From Medakamo hakoo (taxonomy: Eukaryota > Chlorophyta > Trebouxiophyceae > Coccomyxaceae): a stretch of 64,000 bases of DNA. Of the stretch, positions 10,964-20,312 are shown in pieces; within the stretch, counting starts at the first letter, position 1, and each line of letters opens with the position of its first letter. The stretch is from positions 124,001 through 188,000 of the forward strand of contig CP089465.1 of the NCBI GenBank assembly GCA_026636295.1. The letters run 5' to 3'. The translations under genes were made by a program, and so were the position numbers. The notes beneath the pieces were generated by a model. The model was not told the origin of the DNA and did no database searches. It saw only the letters and a list, made by a program, of their open reading frames with translations.

Positions 10964-11447
10964 CGATGGTGATGGTCCCCGCGGCTTCGTCCGCCCTGAT
11001 GCGCACGCGCAAGTCACCGGCAGCCGCGCCGCCGTCTTTGAGGGCGTTGAAACGCGCCTTGTCCAGCGCGTCGGACGCATTGGACACCAACTCACGCAAA
11101 AAGACGTCCCGGTTGGAGTAGAGCGAGTTGACGATCATGTCCATGAGGCGGTCGACCTGTTTTTGTGGGGCGGGGTTGGTGGTGGGACGGAGGTTGCTGA
11201 TGGCTAGGTGTGCGCCGCGCCGCCGCGAAAGGCATCCGTCTCACAAAACACCTCTCCTCACCTCGGCCTGGTACTGGAACGTTTCCGTGTCCGACGTAGC
11301 CGTCGCAGCCAGGGGAGCCGTCCGGCTGCGACGGGTGGTGGGGGCAGGCCCGACGCGGGGAAGGGCGCGGCCCTCACGCTGGACGCGCGCGACGGCCGGG
11401 CGAGCGGCCGTCGCACGTGAAGAGCGCGCGACTGCGGCCGCGCGCAT
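9072..11447 (-). CDS. HSP90C: Plastid Hsp90 chaperone (HSP90C)
   Basis: Exon 1 (11447-11262) encodes a 50-residue basic, Ala-rich transit peptide and then SDTETFQYQAE; exon 2 (11156-9072) starts VDRLMDMIVNSLYSNRDVFL, giving 756 residues. The GHKL ATPase motifs are clear: ELVSNASDALDKAR, DNGIGM, LGTIARSGT and GQFGVGFYSAFLVAD. The middle domain has SREILQESRVVR, the usual client and co-chaperone segment. The end (AGRIYDMIGAAVEKK) lacks the cytosolic MEEVD tail and the ER KDEL signal, which together with the transit peptide points to the plastid stroma (mitochondrial targeting is the alternative). A PVTIPTPREEWGW block matches the charged linker boundary of the plastid type. Confidence 0.95.
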
Positions 11448-12522
11448 GGAGACCTGCGGTGTTTTTGTTTACAAACGGCGGTTGTGAGGCGTGAGCTAGA
11501 CGGATGAGGGTGTGGCAGGGCGAGGCGAGGGGCGCCAGGCCGTGGCAGCGGCCAAACGACTCGACGGCATGGAACTTTCTGGCGTCGGTGGTGCGGCGCG
11601 TCGTGGAAAAAGGTCGAGCGATGTCAACTGCCCGTCTGCCCTCCCGCCAGACTGCGGCCGCGCGCGATGGCTTCAGGTCATGTCCCCCTCTCAACGTACC
11701 GCACGGGCGGCGGGCATGGATGGGTGTTGGGATGTGTTGTATGCAGTTCGCGAGCGATAAAAAAAAACAGTAGCAAGTCTGGAGAGGCGTCAGTGCGGCC
11801 GTCAGTGCGGCTTTGTCTTTTGCTGTTTTTCTTTTCTGCGCCATCGTGGCGGCGGCGCGACGCACGTTGTGGATGTCTTCGCTGCCTGGCCGCGTGGCGA
11901 ACGGCCTGGCGCTCCTGCGAGCGGCTGGCGTGGCGTGCCTGGCGGTCTTTGTCATCGTCGGACGTGCGTTTTACAGGGCGAGGCATTGGCCCGCTCGCCG
12001 CCTTCAGCCTCTGCCCCATCCATCCATCCATCTCTCATGGGGCCCGGTCCCTCTCAACGCACCCAACAGTCTGGACGGCCGCTCTGCACCTGGCCGGCCT
12101 CAGCCCCTGGCCGCGCGTCCTGAGTCTTTTAAATCCTGGACCAGCGGCTGCGGCGGCGCGCGCCCGGCGCGACGCCGTCCGCGGAGAAGTGCGGCGGCTG
12201 CGGCGGCAGGCGGGGCGGGTGGCGGCGGATGGTGGTGGGGGTGAGTGGAGGGACGAGGGTGGCAGTGAGGAGCCAGTGGCAGCGTCGGAGGTGCGGAGGA
12301 GGAGGCGATGAGTGCAAGGACGGCGTTTTTTGTTTTTCCACACACCAAGAATGGATGGATGGATGGGGTGTCGAGAGAAAAGCCGGCACACGCACGCACA
12401 CCCACCCACCAGCCTCTCGCCATCAAACATGCGAGTACTCAGGACGAAGCAAGGGTTTTGAACGACAGAAAAAAAGAAGAAGACGAACCCACCCCACCCA
12501 CACACCCCCTCACCCCCTCTCA
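11448..12522. other. Region without a convincing gene; possible small plus-strand gene
   Basis: This stretch lies upstream of plastid HSP90 and downstream of the B-box gene. I see no family match. A plus-strand candidate runs through about 11815-12311: a hydrophobic stretch (GVACLAVFVIVG) in one frame and, after an acceptor-like CACCCAACAG at about 12070, a basic coiled-coil-like segment (RDAVRGEVRRLRRQAGRVAA) in another. No clean exon join supports it. A 16-bp direct repeat (GACTGCGGCCGCGCGC) occurs near 11431 and 11651, and ATCC/ATGG microsatellites lie near 12003 and 12352. Confidence 0.3.
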
Positions 12523-13900
12523 TCATCCGCGCGACCGCTTGGCCGCGCCTCCCATCTCCGGCACCACTCCGTCTCCCGCGCCGCCCGCCCCCCGCCCGCG
12601 CCGCGCCCGCGTCGACCGCCCGCCCTCGCTCGCCGGCGCAGCAGGCGCAGCAGCAGCAGGCGCCGCTGGAGGGCCGGCGACCGCGCCGGACGGCCCGGCC
12701 TCAAACGCGGGCGCGGCGGACGGGCCCGCGCCGCCGCCGCCGCCGCCGTCGTCCAGGCCCAACAACGCCGTCAGGTCCGCGTCGAAGTCCAGGTCGTCGC
12801 CCGCCAGCCCCAGCCCGCCGCCGCCGCCCATGCCCCCGGCCGACGCCTCCCACAGGAAGGCCGCGTCCACGTCCTTGGCGGTGAAGCCCTCGCCCGCGCC
12901 GGGGGGCAGGCCCAGCAACTCCGCCGCCATTGTCATGACGGCCGCCTCGTTGTCTGCCACGTGGCCGGTGGCGGCCGCGGGCGGCGGGGCGCTCGGCGTG
13001 GGCGTCGGCACGGCCGGCTTGGGCGCGGCGGGCTTGGGCGCGGCCGCGGACGCCTTGCCCTTGTCGGCTTCGGCGAGCGCGGCCGGCGGCGCCGCGCCCG
13101 CGCCCAGTGAGTCAAAGCCGATGGCGACGGGGGACAGCAGCAGGCGGCGGTGGGCTTTGGACGCTTCGTTCGCGCCGTGCACGGTGCGGTCGCATCTGTT
13201 TGAAGGGGGCGGGGGAGGAGGGCGTGAGGTCGGGTCGGGATGGGGGGGGGGGTGAAGTCGGGGGTGGGCACACGGGCGCGGAGCGTGGAGGGCCACGAAT
13301 TTTTTTTGTGTGTGTGCCGGCCGGGGGTTTGGCCCCCCACACACAAGCCGCGCACGACACCCCCCACCCACCTCCCTCGTCACCGTCTCCAATCCACCTC
13401 CCCACCGCCTGAAAAGAAAAAAGGCACGACGCACCCCCGGCACATCAGGGCGCGGTCGTCGCAGCACAGCAGCACCGCGTCGGCCGCCTTGCAAATGTCG
13501 CACGGCGGCGCGGGCTGCGCGGCGCCGCCGCCGTCAGCGTCAAGGCGGGTGTGAGTAGCGGTCACACGCTCGTGGTCGGCGCCCAGTGAGTCCGGGCCGT
13601 GGGCGCTGTTGTTTGTTTGAGAGAGGGATAAAAGGCGATAAGGGCGGCGGCGGCGTGAGAGCGCGCTGTCCGCGGCGCAAAACAACGCGTCCGTGCCCAC
13701 GAAAACCCGCGTGCGCTACAGCATTTGCCAAGCGCATTGGATGCGCTACCACCTGAAGCGCTCGGCCCTGGCGAGGATAATGGTGTCGGCGCGCAAGACT
13801 GGGCCTCGTACCTCGCGTCGCATGGGCCGCAGAACAACAGGCCGCCTTCGGTGAAGCAGTAGGTGGCCACGGCGGCCGTGCCGCATGCGGCGCAGGACAT
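12523..13900 (-). CDS. Double B-box zinc-finger protein (BBX family)
   Basis: Three exons (13900-13812, 13605-13435, 13195-12523) join to 310 residues. B-box 1 begins at residue 3 (CAACGTAAVATYC, FCGPCDASAH, ADHERV) and B-box 2 follows at about residue 54 (CDICKAADAVLLC, LMCRGCDRTVH, KAHRR). All zinc ligands are present, and the two introns fall within the two B-boxes. No C-terminal CCT domain is seen; instead there is an acidic patch (GDDLDFDADLTALLGLDD) that could activate transcription and a basic Gly/Arg-rich end. In plants two-B-box proteins without CCT (BBX18-25 class) act in light signalling; a similar nuclear role here is inference. Confidence 0.88.
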
Positions 13901-14155
13901 TGGAGGTGTGATGGGGGCGTGTGGTGTGTTTGGTGTGGGAGGGGAGCTCTACTGCCGGCACGCGTGCGAGTCTGTTGCGGTGTGTCGGAGAGACGGAGAG
14001 AGAGAGAAAACCTTCCTCTGGCACGACGGCCCTCACTGGCCGCCCGCCACTCCTCCCACTCGCCACTCGTCCCAACCCGTGTGCGCGGCACAAAACGCGC
14101 CTCTCTCGCCCGCCCACGGAAACCCGCCCCCTCCGCCCGCGCCGCCGACCGCACC
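13901..14155. promoter_or_regulatory. Divergent intergenic promoter region
   Basis: 255 bp separate the start codons of the B-box gene (minus) and the alpha/alpha-barrel-like gene (plus). It must hold both 5' UTRs and both promoters. No TATA box is evident. Confidence 0.5.
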
Positions 14156-15343
14156 ATGGCGGCCGCCACCGCCGCCACCGCCTCCTCCCTCCTGGTGGCC
14201 AGGGCCGACGAATACATGGCCCGCGTGTATGGACCGCCGACGGGCGCGATTCCCCTGACCGTCCCGGCCTTTTCCGCGTCCGGCCGCCCCATCCCACACG
14301 CCCGCCCGCTCGCTCCAGCCGACCTGGCCACCTCCTGGCGGCCGCGCCCTCTGGCCCACGGCCACCGCGGCCGCTACCTGTGGACGGACGCGTTCGGCAT
14401 CCTGAATTTCGTCTCCCTGGCGTTGCTCAAAGCGCCGGCGCCGTCGCCACACCTGGCCCAGGCGGCCGCGCTCGCGGCGGCAGTTGACTCCGTCCTCGGC
14501 CGCACGCGCGACGGGACCGCGCCGCTGCCGCGCGGCGGCCTGCGCATCGGCAAGCTGGATGAAGCCGGCGCGCCCGACGGCGACGGCCAGTATTTGCACT
14601 ACCTGACGAAAATGGCGCACGCGCTCGCGTCCCTGTCTGCCGCGAGTGGGTGCGCCGCCTTTGCGGGCCGGGCCGCGGAAATCGTGCGCGCCGCCTTTCC
14701 TCGCTTTCTGACCACGTCCGGCGGCCGGACGCGCACGTTTTGGAAGGCTCTGCCCGACCTGAGTGGGCCGGCGCCGGGCGGCCACGCCATGGGCGGCCTG
14801 GACGCGTTCGGGTGCGTGCAGTCGTTCGCCTGGGTCGCCGCCGTCTCGGCCCGCCTGGGCTGCACGCCGCCCCCGCTGGAAGCCGAGCGCGCGCAGGCTG
14901 GCGCCCTGGCCGACGCCGTCAGCCGGTCCCGGACTGGCCTGGTGTCCATGGACGCCCTCGACGCGGGCGACGCATGCTGGACGGCGGCGTGGGTGTCCGA
15001 CCCGGCCGCCCGCCCGCCTGGCGCGGCGGCTCCGCCCTGGGCCGCCACGCTCGCGTCCGAGGGCACGGCCGTGCTGGTCGACATGGCGTCCATGGGATGG
15101 TTCGGCGCGCCGCCCAGCCGCCGCCTTGCGTTTCGAGAGTATGGCGCGGTCCTGGGGATGGCGGTCAGCCCGGCCGCCAGCCACGTGCAACAATGGATGG
15201 CGACCGCCTGCCCAGCGATCGAAGCGCAGTGGGAGGGGTCGTGGACGTCGCTGACGCAGCGTGACGCCGACATCACGCCCGTCATGGCGGCGGCGGCGGC
15301 GTTGGCGCGCGTGCCCGGGTCGGCGTGGCGACCACCCTCGTCG

Positions 15344-15374
<31 letters not shown>

Positions 15375-15382
15375 AGGAGTAG
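14156..15382 (+). CDS. Conserved protein of unknown function, six-hairpin (alpha/alpha barrel)-like
   Basis: An intronless gene for 408 residues, ended by TAG. Visible blocks are GRYLWTDAFGILNFVSLA, LGRTRDGTAPLP, GGLRIGKLDEAG and DGDGQYLHYLTKMAHAL; later come GGLDAFGCVQSFAW, YGAVLGMAVSP and WEGSWTSL. I recall this YLWTDAFG, GGLRIGK and DGQYxHYLT pattern from uncharacterised bacterial and fungal proteins with a helical barrel like that of six-hairpin glycosidases, but know of no assigned activity. There is no signal peptide or obvious transit peptide. Absence of introns and a TAG stop, when most neighbours are split and end in TGA, are compatible with gene transfer but do not prove it. Confidence 0.78.
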
Positions 15383-15606
15383 AGACCGAGTGCGCAGCGG
15401 GTGTTTGTTGCTTGTTGTTTGGCTTGTTTCTTTCTTGCGTGGGAGAGGGCGAAGGTTCAGGCGGGCACACGAAACGCATGCAGACCTCGCTTCCCCAAGC
15501 CCGGCCAACAACACACCTCAGCCTCCACACATACGCATCACACGCCCTCTCCCCACCATGTCGGCATGTGCGTGATCACCCAGCACTACGACGCGAACCA
15601 GTCGCG

Positions 15607-16943
15607 ATGCCAACCCAAGGCGGACGAGCGGAGGAAAACGCGGCAACGGCCGTCGCGCCGCGCATCTCTTCCTTCCGCCTCGTCCCAGGCCAGGACGAGC
15701 CGCCCTTTGAATTGGCGCCCGCGGCGGTCGTGGAGATTGCTCCTCGACAGGCCAGCAGCTTGGTGAGTTGATGGAGGGAGGGGCGAAGGCTCCCGCGGAA
15801 CAACGACGCATCTGCCCCCCCACACTCAATCCTAGCCATCACCACCTCCACCACCACCCACAGCTCAAACGCCTGGGCGAGCTCGCACCCCTCCGCGACC
15901 TGGACCACCTCAAGCGCGTGCGCCGCAAGGCGGACGACGAGGCTTTAGAGGTCCTCCTCTGCTCCCTGGAAGACGGCACGCCCGAGGCAGCCGCCCCCGA
16001 CCTGCCGGAACCCCTCGCCGCGCTCACGGCCGAGCTGGGCCTCACGCCGCGCGTCGCCATGGTCCCAGCCCACCCGCCGCCCACGTTCTCCGCCGCAGGC
16101 CGGGGAGGCGCATGGTCCGCGGCCTGGCCGACGGTGGCCAGGCCAAAGGACGCGGCCCGCGCGGCGAAAGCAGCCGGCCACGCCCCGGACGTGTCCGCTC
16201 CGTCTGCCTCCCTCCCACCTCACGCCGCCCATTTCCTGGCCATGGCACGGGCGGCCGCAGCAGCGGCGGGCGTGGGCAATGCAGGCGTGGTGGTGGACCC
16301 CGTGAACGGCGGCGGGCCAGGCGGCGACGGCCACGCGCCGCCGTCCACGCCCGGCCCCGTCGCGGTCGCGGTCGCGGCCGACGACCGGGCCGCCCACCCG
16401 CTGCGCCACGCGGCCATGGCGGTCATCGACGCGGTTGCGAAGCGGGATGTGGAACGGTGGCCGCCGGGCGTGCCAGCGCCGCACGACAAGTGAGTGCTGT
16501 GTGGCGCGCGCGCGCGCGCGCGCTGGGAAACGACGCGCCCCCCACCAAACACGCGCCACCCTCCCCTGTCCCCCCCCCCTCCCCCTCACCGCCCCCCCCC
16601 CCTCACACGCCGCAGGCCATACCTCTTGACCGGCTGGGACGTCTACCTGGCGTCCGAGCCGTGCCCCATGTGCGCCATGGCCCTGGTGCACGCCCGGGCG
16701 GCGCGCATCGTCATCGGCGTGCCCGCGCCGGGCGGGCGCGGCGTGTTGGTCGGCGCGCCGGGCGCGCTGCCCGGCGCGGGCGCGGGCGTGCGGGACAGGC
16801 CGGGGCGGAGGAGGAGGGGCCCGTCCCCGAGACTGCACGGCCTGGCGGGCCTTAACCACCGGTTCAGCGTGTGGGTGGTGGACGAGGGCGACGCTGGCAG
16901 CGGCGGGCGGGGAGAGAAGAAGCGTGCGCGGGCGGATGAGTGA
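15607..16943 (+). CDS. TAD3: tRNA-specific adenosine deaminase non-catalytic subunit TAD3/ADAT3
   Basis: Exons 15607-15762, 15864-16489 and 16616-16943 give 369 residues. TAD3 pairs with TAD2 to turn adenosine 34 of tRNA anticodons into inosine. The cytidine-deaminase fold is C-terminal: HPLRHAAMAVID holds the zinc-binding His, and YLASEPCPMCAMALVHAR gives the PCxxC ligands, followed by GLNHRFSVW near the end. The catalytic Glu of active deaminases (HAE) is replaced by Ala, as expected for the structural subunit. The N-terminal part (FELAPAAVVEIAP, LKRLGELAPLRDLDHLKRVR) matches the tRNA-binding half of the family. The second intron begins with an alternating CG run and contains C-rich tracts. 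Confidence 0.93.
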
Positions 16944-17190
16944 AAAAGGCGTTTCAGGACGAAGAACCCCAAAAATCAAAAAACGGGCGCACAAAGGGTG
17001 CCCCCCCCCCTCCCTCTTCTTTACAATCAAAAACGCAGGCAAGGCGGAGGAGGGGTGCGTGCGCGGTGGTGCGCGCGGCCGTGCGAAGCGGACAGGCCGC
17101 CCCTACTCCTGTTTTCATTCGCTCCCTCCCGCCCTCTCTCTCCCTCCAGGCGGCGAAAAAAAAAAACTGATGAACAGTCCATCCACCCCC

Positions 17191-17853
17191 TCATTTTTTG
17201 TAGGTAGCATGCGGCCCACCACCCTCCGCCGCCGCCCGCAGCTCTTCCCCCGCCGGCAGGACATCGCTCCACGCCTGCGCCGTGTGGGCCAGCACCGCCT
17301 CAGTCTGGATCGCCGCCGCCTCCCGCGCCTCGGCCTCCTCGCCCTCTTTTTTGATCAGCGCGGCCGTGTTGGATGGGATGACGCCGCCGACGTGCGCGGA
17401 CGGGGGCGCGGCCGCCATGCTTTTGGCCGCACGGGCGGCGTTTTTCATGGCGTCGGCGGCTCGAGCGGACCAGGCCTTGACGGGCGAGGTGCGCGCGGCC
17501 GGCGGTGGAGCAGCAGTGGGCGGGGCCGCCGCCCCCGCCGCGCCCGCCGCCGCCTTGCCTTTTTTCGACCACCAGGCCGGCGGCGAGAAGAGGGGCTTCT
17601 TCTTCGTCGGAGCGGGCGCGGGTGCGGGCGCGACTTCGGCCTCGCTCGCGTCGGCGAGGGACAGGCCCTCCGCGACGGCCGCGTCCTGCAGGGCGACGGC
17701 GGCCGCGGTGTCCGGGGTGGCGGGGCGCGCGCGCGCGGCCCGCGCCTTGGCTTTCTTGCCGCCCCCGCCACCAAACCCGTCCTTGAACGTCCACCACGCG
17801 GCCTCCCAGGTCGATGTGCGGTGCGGGTGTTCGATGCGCGGCGGGTTGGACAT
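17191..17853 (-). CDS. Uncharacterised Ala/Lys-rich protein
   Basis: A single-exon ORF of 220 residues that I do not recognise. It starts MSNPPRIEHPHRTSTW and continues EAAWWTFKDGFGGGGGKK; a second Trp-rich, basic motif (PPAWWSKKGKAAAG) follows at about residue 90, and an Ala-rich amphipathic stretch (VKAWSARAADAMKNAARAA) lies near residue 125. The end is acidic. The paired WW motifs and the helices could bind a membrane or a partner, but no domain is identified. Codon use is GC3-rich like its neighbours, which supports coding. It is divergent from the Pro/Glu-rich ORF at 18120. Confidence 0.6.
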   Translation of the reverse strand: MSNPPRIEHPHRTSTWEAAWWTFKDGFGGGGGKKAKARAARARPATPDTAAAVALQDAAVAEGLSLADASEAEVAPAPAPAPTKKKPLFSPPAWWSKKGKAAAGAAGAAAPPTAAPPPAARTSPVKAWSARAADAMKNAARAAKSMAAAPPSAHVGGVIPSNTAALIKKEGEEAEAREAAAIQTEAVLAHTAQAWSDVLPAGEELRAAAEGGGPHATYKK

Positions 17854-18119
17854 CGTGCTTGCCTGGGTTTTGCGGCGTGTCGGAAAAAAAGGGCGTGCGT
17901 CTGTGCCTGTGTTTTGCGTCGACGCGGGTGTGTGAGCGGGCGGGCGGGCGCGTGTGCGCGCGCGCGCCCACGGCCGCAGCGGCTCACTCCCTCCTCTCTC
18001 CGCGCCCGCCCCACGGCCCCGGAACCCTCCGCCTGCCTCCAAACCCGCGCCCGCCACGGCCCCGGACCCTCGCCCGCCTCCAAATACGCGCCCGCCCGCC
18101 ATTCCCAGACCCAGGCGAC
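17854..18119. promoter_or_regulatory. Divergent intergenic region
   Basis: 266 bp between two divergent start codons. It contains a 10-bp palindrome (GCGTCGACGC) and an alternating GC run next to GTGTGCGCGCGCGC. Shared promoter function is inferred from position. Confidence 0.4.
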
Positions 18120-18524
18120 ATGCGCCTCATCCCGAAAACGCCATCCAAAGGCCGAGCGTGCGTGCGGCCGCCTGTCCACCGCCCCCCGACCACCGCGCAC
18201 CAGCGCGGCCGCGGGCCGCCGCCCCCCCTCTCCTCCGCGCCCCGGGAGTGGGGCCCGCCCGAGACGGCCGCGCCGCCCGAGTGGGCGCCCACGTCCGCGC
18301 CAGAGTACGCTCCGCCGTTGGAACCGACGACGGCCGCCCCTCGCCCGGAAGAGTGGTCGCCCATCGAGCCGCCACCCCCATCCCGCCCAGACCCCACCCA
18401 CACGCCGGGCGCGCCCGGGGAGCCGCCACCGCTGACGGAAGAGCCGCAGACCGCGCCGCTGGCGCCGGAGGGCGTGCCGCCGCCTGAACCCGAACCGACG
18501 GAGGTGCCGGGCGAGGTGGGGTGA
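18120..18524 (+). CDS. Pro/Glu-rich small protein, uncertain
   Basis: An ORF of 134 residues starting MRLIPKTPSKGR. From residue 40 it is Pro/Glu/Trp-rich with loosely repeated units (REWGPPE, PEWAPTSAPE, EEWSPIEPPP). Third codon positions are almost all G or C and the composition (P, E, T, W) is not that of random GC-rich sequence, which favours coding. There is no known domain; it looks disordered. An acceptor-like CTTTTTCAG lies 40 bases past the stop, so a further exon is possible. Confidence 0.42.
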   Translation: MRLIPKTPSKGRACVRPPVHRPPTTAHQRGRGPPPPLSSAPREWGPPETAAPPEWAPTSAPEYAPPLEPTTAAPRPEEWSPIEPPPPSRPDPTHTPGAPGEPPPLTEEPQTAPLAPEGVPPPEPEPTEVPGEVG

Positions 18525-18711
18525 GGAGGTGGAGACTCGCTTCACTCCACTCTCTTTTTCAGTGCGTCTGCCCGGCGCGGACCCGGCGCCCTCCCGGCCG
18601 CGCCATCTTTCTGCGCCAGCTGCCTGGCCTGCGCTGGCCTCGCTTTGAACGCTGGCCAGGCCAGAGCCAGCGCACCGAAGCTCAGAAAGAAACTCGCCCC
18701 CGTGTGCGCCC

Positions 18712-19032
18712 ATGCGGCCACCCGCCCCCCCTCTGCCATCCCCGGAGGCCTCCGACACCGTCTTTTTCGGCGACCTGGACCCGTCAAAGCTGACTCCGCG
18801 CGCCTTGGCCGACCTGTGCACCCAAGCCGGGCCCGTCGCGGAAGTGCGGTGGCCGCCGCCGCCCGGCGGGCCGGCCGACGCGCGCGGCGCCTATGCGTTT
18901 GTTCGTTTCGGGGATGGCGACAATGGCGCGCCCGCGTCTGCGTCGGCGGCGTACGCGGTTGCGCTCTTCTCCAATGGCGGGGTGGCCCTGTTTGGGCGGC
19001 GGCCGCGCGTGGAGTTGAGTGGCGGCAGTTGA
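18712..19032 (+). CDS. Single-RRM protein resembling RBM7
   Basis: An intronless ORF for 106 residues made almost only of one RNA-recognition motif: RNP2 is TVFFGDLDP, then LADLCTQAGPVAEVRWP, RNP1 is AYAFVRF, then SAAYAVALFSNGGVALFGR. The QAGPV segment, the loss of most of the usual tail and the ending RVELSGGS recall RBM7 of the nuclear exosome targeting (NEXT) complex, where QAGPV and FRSGS occur in the same places; SF3B4's first RRM also carries QAGPV. It is much shorter than RBM7 (about 265 residues), so a role in RNA decay is only a suggestion. Confidence 0.72.
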   Translation: MRPPAPPLPSPEASDTVFFGDLDPSKLTPRALADLCTQAGPVAEVRWPPPPGGPADARGAYAFVRFGDGDNGAPASASAAYAVALFSNGGVALFGRRPRVELSGGS

Positions 19033-19304
19033 GAGAGAGGCGGCGGGCGGGCGGGATGGCATGGATGGAATGGATGGGATGGATGGTGTGGGGTGGGACG
19101 CCTGTTGCGCGCGGAGGGAGGGATTTGTGTGTAGCCCTGTGTCCTGTAGAGTCAGACGGCATGAAAGCAGGGGGACGCACAGGCGCGGCGGCGGGCGCTC
19201 TGGTTTTCAGCTGACTCGGGTGGAAAAGAAGTGCCGACGCACCGCCCCCACAGCTACAACTCTGTGCCCCCACCCCACCCCACCCGCCCGCCCCTTCCCC
19301 TCCC

Positions 19305-19818
19305 CTACTCCTTCGGACCGGGGGCGTTGAGCAAAGCCGTGCCCGCCCCGCCGCGGATGGCGGCCAGGTACGCGTCGACGGCTTCCTTGCAGTCCTGTGG
19401 GCATGTGTGTGCGCGTGCGTGCGCGTGAGCGGGTTGTTTCCACGCGGGAATGGGATGGAAGGGGCGGGCGGGTGGGGTGGTGGTTGCTGCGGCCGCGGGC
19501 GCGAAAACAAAAAACTCCCCCCCTCTCACGCACCTGCAGGTGGTTGACGCCGGCCTCCTTGTAGCACGTCTTCACCCGCTCCCGCAAGATCTGTGCGCAT
19601 GGTGAAGAGAGCGTGTGAGAGACTGGAGGGACGCGTCTCGCCGGCCGCCCCTCCTGCCCGCGCCCCACGGTCGATTCATCCCTCACCTTCGCCTTTTCAA
19701 TCCGGACTTGGGCCGCCCGCGCCGCGGCTTCCCGGGCCTCCATGACAGAGACCGGGTCCGGGTCGACGCCATCCAGCCGGCGGGGTGGGGGGACGACGGA
19801 CGGGCCGGTGTATGGCAT
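19305..19818 (-). CDS. NDUFB10: Mitochondrial complex I subunit NDUFB10/PDSW
   Basis: Three exons (19818-19687, 19590-19534, 19394-19305) give 92 residues. The sequence DPDPVSVMEAREAAARAAQV, then KAKILRERVKTCYKEAGVNH and CKEAVDAYLAAIRG, matches the short plant-type PDSW subunit, with the conserved DPV-M-REA block and the two Cys positions of the CHCH-like part. The protein sits on the intermembrane side of the membrane arm of NADH dehydrogenase. It has no cleavable presequence, as known for this subunit. The middle exon is only 57 nt. The stop is TAG. Confidence 0.9.
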
Positions 19819-20030
19819 TCTTTTTTTTTTTGGTGGGAGCGGCGGTCTGTTTGGGGAGTGAGACGTGAACGCCTTTGTTTTCGCTCGCTCGTTTCATTTC
19901 GGTTTCTCCCGCGGCCGCCGGCCAGGCAGACCCCGTGTGCACCTCTACCTACCTGGACGTGCAGCCAGCGCATGCACGCACCCGGTAGTAAGACCGCGCG
20001 CTCCCGCAGACGGGCCGAAACCTTTTAAAA
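19819..20030. promoter_or_regulatory. Divergent promoter region NDUFB10/DDX56
   Basis: 212 bp between divergent start codons. It includes a 12-base T run just upstream of NDUFB10 and CTTTTAAAA directly before the DDX56 ATG. Confidence 0.5.
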
Positions 20031-20280
20031 ATGCCGGGCAAGTCGGCAGCCAGCCCACCGCCGCTGCCGGCGGCCGAAGCGGCCACCGCAAAAAGCTTTG
20101 ACGCCTTGGGCTTAGACCCGCGTCTAGTGCGGGGATTGCACCGCCGGGGGCTGACGACGCCAACGCCGGTCCAGGTGAGATGAAGGGGAGAGGGGTGGGG
20201 AGCGGCGGCCGTGGCGGGAGCGCTGTGTTTCCTGTGCGCTCGTGTCCCCGCATGCGTTGCCTCCCCACTCGACCATCCCA

Positions 20281-20312
<32 letters not shown>

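Noticed and set aside
9273-11207. Plus-strand ORF of 644 codons
   Set aside because: Antisense to plastid HSP90, whose motifs are unmistakable on the minus strand.
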